Assembly: GCA_030432235.1 (NCBI GenBank)
Contig: JAUIHT010000001.1
Location: forward strand, 744,001-808,000
From: Verrucomicrobiia bacterium
GTDB taxonomy: Bacteria > Verrucomicrobiota > Verrucomicrobiia > Opitutales > Cerasicoccaceae
Reading direction: 5' to 3'
DNA length: 64,000 bases
Made by a program: the position numbers and the translations under genes. Of this stretch, positions 62,179-64,000 are shown one piece after another; positions within the stretch are counted from its first letter, which is position 1; each line of letters opens with the position of its first letter. The notes beneath the pieces were generated by a model. It did no database searches. It saw only the letters and a list, made by a program, of their open reading frames with translations, and was not told the DNA's origin.

Positions 62179-63564
62179 ATGAAACATCTTATATGCTTTC
62201 TCTTTGCCGCGTTGGCCGTCACGGCTTCGGCGCAACAAAACTACCAGGCCGCCTCGCAAAAGGTGCAGGACGACCTGAAGAGCGCTCTGGAAGAGCTGGC
62301 CAAGACCCGCAACGAAATCGCGAGCGAGCAGATCGAGCTTAACCGCGAGGTCAACAACCTCGAGGGCGACGTCATCTCCAAGACTCGCGAGGTCGAGCAC
62401 TTGCAGATGCAGGCCGACAATCGCGCCGTCGGTGTCAGCGCTCTGACTCAGGAAGTGCAGTCCCGTCGCGACGAAATGGACTACATCTCCGGCCTGCTGA
62501 ATGAGTTTGTCCGCAGCTTCGAGACGAAGATCCATATCTCTGAAACGCAGATTTACGAAGACGCCATCAAGGAGGCGCGCCTCTCCATCGAGGACATCAA
62601 CCTCAACCAGTCCGAGAAGCTCGAACTCCAGATGGACATCGTCAGTCTGGCCGTGGATCGCCTGGGCGAAGTCCTTGGGGGCATGACCTACGAGGGCAAG
62701 GCCCTGACCGAGGGCGGTGTCCTGGAGTCCGGCAAGTTCGCTGCCATCGGTCCGACGGTTTTCTTCAAGAGCACCCAGAGCAACGCCACCGGCCTGAGCA
62801 TGCTCGAGGTTAATAGCGCCGATTCCGTCGTGGTTTCCCTCGATCCGTCTTTCAACTCCGGCATCATTTCTCTTATCGAGAACGGCTCCGGTGACATCCC
62901 GGCGGACTCCAGCCTGGGCAATGCCCTCAAGATGGAGCAGACCAAGGACAGCATCAGTGAGCACATCGGCAAGGGCGGTCTCTGGGGTATGGTTATTATC
63001 GTCCTCGGCGCCATCGCGGTACTGCTGGCCTTCTTTAAGATCGGTGACATCAGCGCGGTCAAGATGCCGCCGGTGGACTCCATCCAGGGCATGCTTTACG
63101 ACATTGATGCCGGCAAGAGCGACGAGGCTATGAAAAAAGCCGAGTCCATCCCCGGTATGACTGGCAAGGTCTTCCAGGACGCCGTAGCCAACGTCAAACA
63201 GCGCCGTTCCGTGCTCGAGGAAATCATGTTCGCGCGCTTGCTGGAAATCCGCCCGCGCCTGGAGCGCTACCTGGCCTTCCTCGCGCTGGTGGCCGCCGCC
63301 GCTCCCTTGCTCGGTCTGCTCGGCACCGTCACCGGTATGATCAAGACTTTTAATCTTATCACCATCTTTGGTACCGGGGACGCCAAGAAGCTTTCCAGCG
63401 GTATCTCCGAGGCCCTCGTCACCACCGAGCTCGGCCTCGCCGTGGCCATCCCGGTCCTGCTCGCCCACGGCCTGCTGAATCGCATGGCCAAGCGCAAGAT
63501 GGCCGACCTCGAGCAGGGTGCCGTGGCTTTCCTCAACGGTATCGAAGTGCAGAAGGAATCATGA
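62179..63564 (+). CDS. TtpC-like MotA/TolQ/ExbB family protein with periplasmic coiled coil
   Basis: This 461-residue protein has a signal-like N-terminus (residues 1-18), a periplasmic coiled coil (about 25-110), a further soluble part, a membrane helix (about 268-292, WGMVIIVLGAIAVLLAFF), and a C-terminal TolQ/ExbB channel domain (RYLAFLALVAAAAPLLGLLGTVTGMIKTFNL and LVTTELGLAVAIPVLLAHG). The layout is that of TtpC, the extra component of Vibrio TonB2 systems. It is translationally coupled to the next gene (ATGA overlap). Confidence 0.9.
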   Translation: MKHLICFLFAALAVTASAQQNYQAASQKVQDDLKSALEELAKTRNEIASEQIELNREVNNLEGDVISKTREVEHLQMQADNRAVGVSALTQEVQSRRDEMDYISGLLNEFVRSFETKIHISETQIYEDAIKEARLSIEDINLNQSEKLELQMDIVSLAVDRLGEVLGGMTYEGKALTEGGVLESGKFAAIGPTVFFKSTQSNATGLSMLEVNSADSVVVSLDPSFNSGIISLIENGSGDIPADSSLGNALKMEQTKDSISEHIGKGGLWGMVIIVLGAIAVLLAFFKIGDISAVKMPPVDSIQGMLYDIDAGKSDEAMKKAESIPGMTGKVFQDAVANVKQRRSVLEEIMFARLLEIRPRLERYLAFLALVAAAAPLLGLLGTVTGMIKTFNLITIFGTGDAKKLSSGISEALVTTELGLAVAIPVLLAHGLLNRMAKRKMADLEQGAVAFLNGIEVQKES

Positions 63565-64000
63565 ACCAGTCTTTCTGGGAGTTTGCTTATACCATCTGGT
63601 TGAGCGGCGGTATTCTGATGATACCGCTGTTCTTCCTGGCTGCGCTGGTATTTGCCAACTGCGTCCAACTCTACTTCTACATGAGCAAGCAGAACTTGCC
63701 CGCGGCCTCCAAGGAAGAGCTCGTCAGCTACATTCGCGAGCCGGAGAAGGCACCGGTAAACTATGCGCGTATCCTGCGCTACGTGACCGATTCCGACTGG
63801 GACGAGCCCACCATTCAGGCGCGCTTCAACGAGGTCTCTCTCGCTATCCTGGCTATCGTCGACCGGCGCATTACTTACCTGAACACCTTGGTCGCCTCCG
63901 CCCCGTTGATGGGGCTGCTCGGCACCGTCATCGGGATGCTCGTGACCTTCAGCGGTCTGGCCAGCAGCGGTGGGGAAACCGTCGATGTTGTCGCGGGAGG
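63561..64000 (+). CDS. exbB: ExbB/TolQ-family proton channel subunit (3' partial)
   Basis: The gene runs off the right edge; about 146 residues are visible. ATG overlaps the upstream stop. It begins MNQSFWEFAYTIWLSGGILM (first helix), has a cytoplasmic region with DWDEPTIQARFNEVSLAILAIVDRR, and then TLVASAPLMGLLGTVIGMLVTFS, the pore-lining motif of ExbB/TolQ/MotA. ExbD and TonB genes are expected to follow. Confidence 0.92.
   Translation, partial: MNQSFWEFAYTIWLSGGILMIPLFFLAALVFANCVQLYFYMSKQNLPAASKEELVSYIREPEKAPVNYARILRYVTDSDWDEPTIQARFNEVSLAILAIVDRRITYLNTLVASAPLMGLLGTVIGMLVTFSGLASSGGETVDVVAG

Noticed and set aside
62152-63468. 438-codon antisense frame over the TtpC-like gene
   Set aside because: Composition artefact of a GC-rich gene; no domain-like features, and the sense gene is clear.
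1-64000. CRISPR arrays, transposases, integrases, rRNA genes
   Set aside because: I looked for regularly spaced direct repeats, DDE or recombinase motifs and rRNA-like sequence and saw none. The repeats present are inverted or heptanucleotide types without spacers.

Overview
The window looks like a chromosome segment from a marine or gut-type Verrucomicrobium, most likely class Opitutae (Puniceicoccales/Opitutales). Three things suggest this. A small secreted protein ends in a PEP-CTERM sorting signal of the type common in that class. The partial first gene resembles the 'Verru_Chthon cassette protein A' family. The gene mix also fits: multi-domain secreted glycan hydrolases and esterases, S1 sulfatases, DUF608/GH116, and a DUF3450 - TolQ/ExbB - ExbB energy-transduction cluster. 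This taxonomic reading is inference; there is no rRNA in the window. Shine-Dalgarno sequences are scarce throughout.

Bases 1-33,150 form a glycan-utilisation region of moderate GC content. After a partial pilus/secretion-type gene come a GH20-like glycosidase, a secreted clan GH-A glycosidase with PKD/CBM modules, and a 1,980-residue secreted protein with two esterase domains. These converge on a strong terminator with a four-gene minus-strand operon of related content: esterase, S1 sulfatase, clan GH-A glycosidase, S1 sulfatase. The glycosidase-plus-esterase pair is thus present on both arms, pointing to a sulfated and probably acylated polysaccharide. A PEP-CTERM protein, a LacI-type repressor, a GH116 + Gfo/Idh/MocA operon and an ABC sugar importer (TPR lipoprotein, binding protein, two permeases, no ATPase) complete the region. 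Three near-identical TTTAC-NN-GTAAA sites lie in its regulatory gaps.

A tRNA-Ser(GCU) gene at 33,296-33,384 marks the switch to clearly GC-richer DNA. To its right is a minus-strand envelope cluster (two GT4, one GT2, one GT9 and a serine-palmitoyltransferase-like alpha-oxoamine synthase). A plus-strand efflux locus follows (TolC-like, membrane fusion protein, MacB/LolC-type permease, ATPase and a TonB-dependent receptor).

Bases 45,900-64,000 are mostly housekeeping: Kup potassium transporter, glutaredoxin, UbiA-like protein, ThrH phosphatase, MenB, SulP transporter, a Dabb protein, DsbB-like protein, HemF, a PlsC-type acyltransferase, an SDR protein, an ABC-2-type exporter, YbaB, RecR, and the start of a TonB-energising operon (DUF3450, TtpC-like, ExbB) that runs off the right edge. 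Several intergenic gaps here hold unusual repeats: heptanucleotide-based inverted repeats before thrH and recR, and an array of five short tight-loop hairpins after the SulP gene. A duplicated hemF 3' end and a 51-residue membrane protein were also found. All calls come from reading the sequence; no database search was run.
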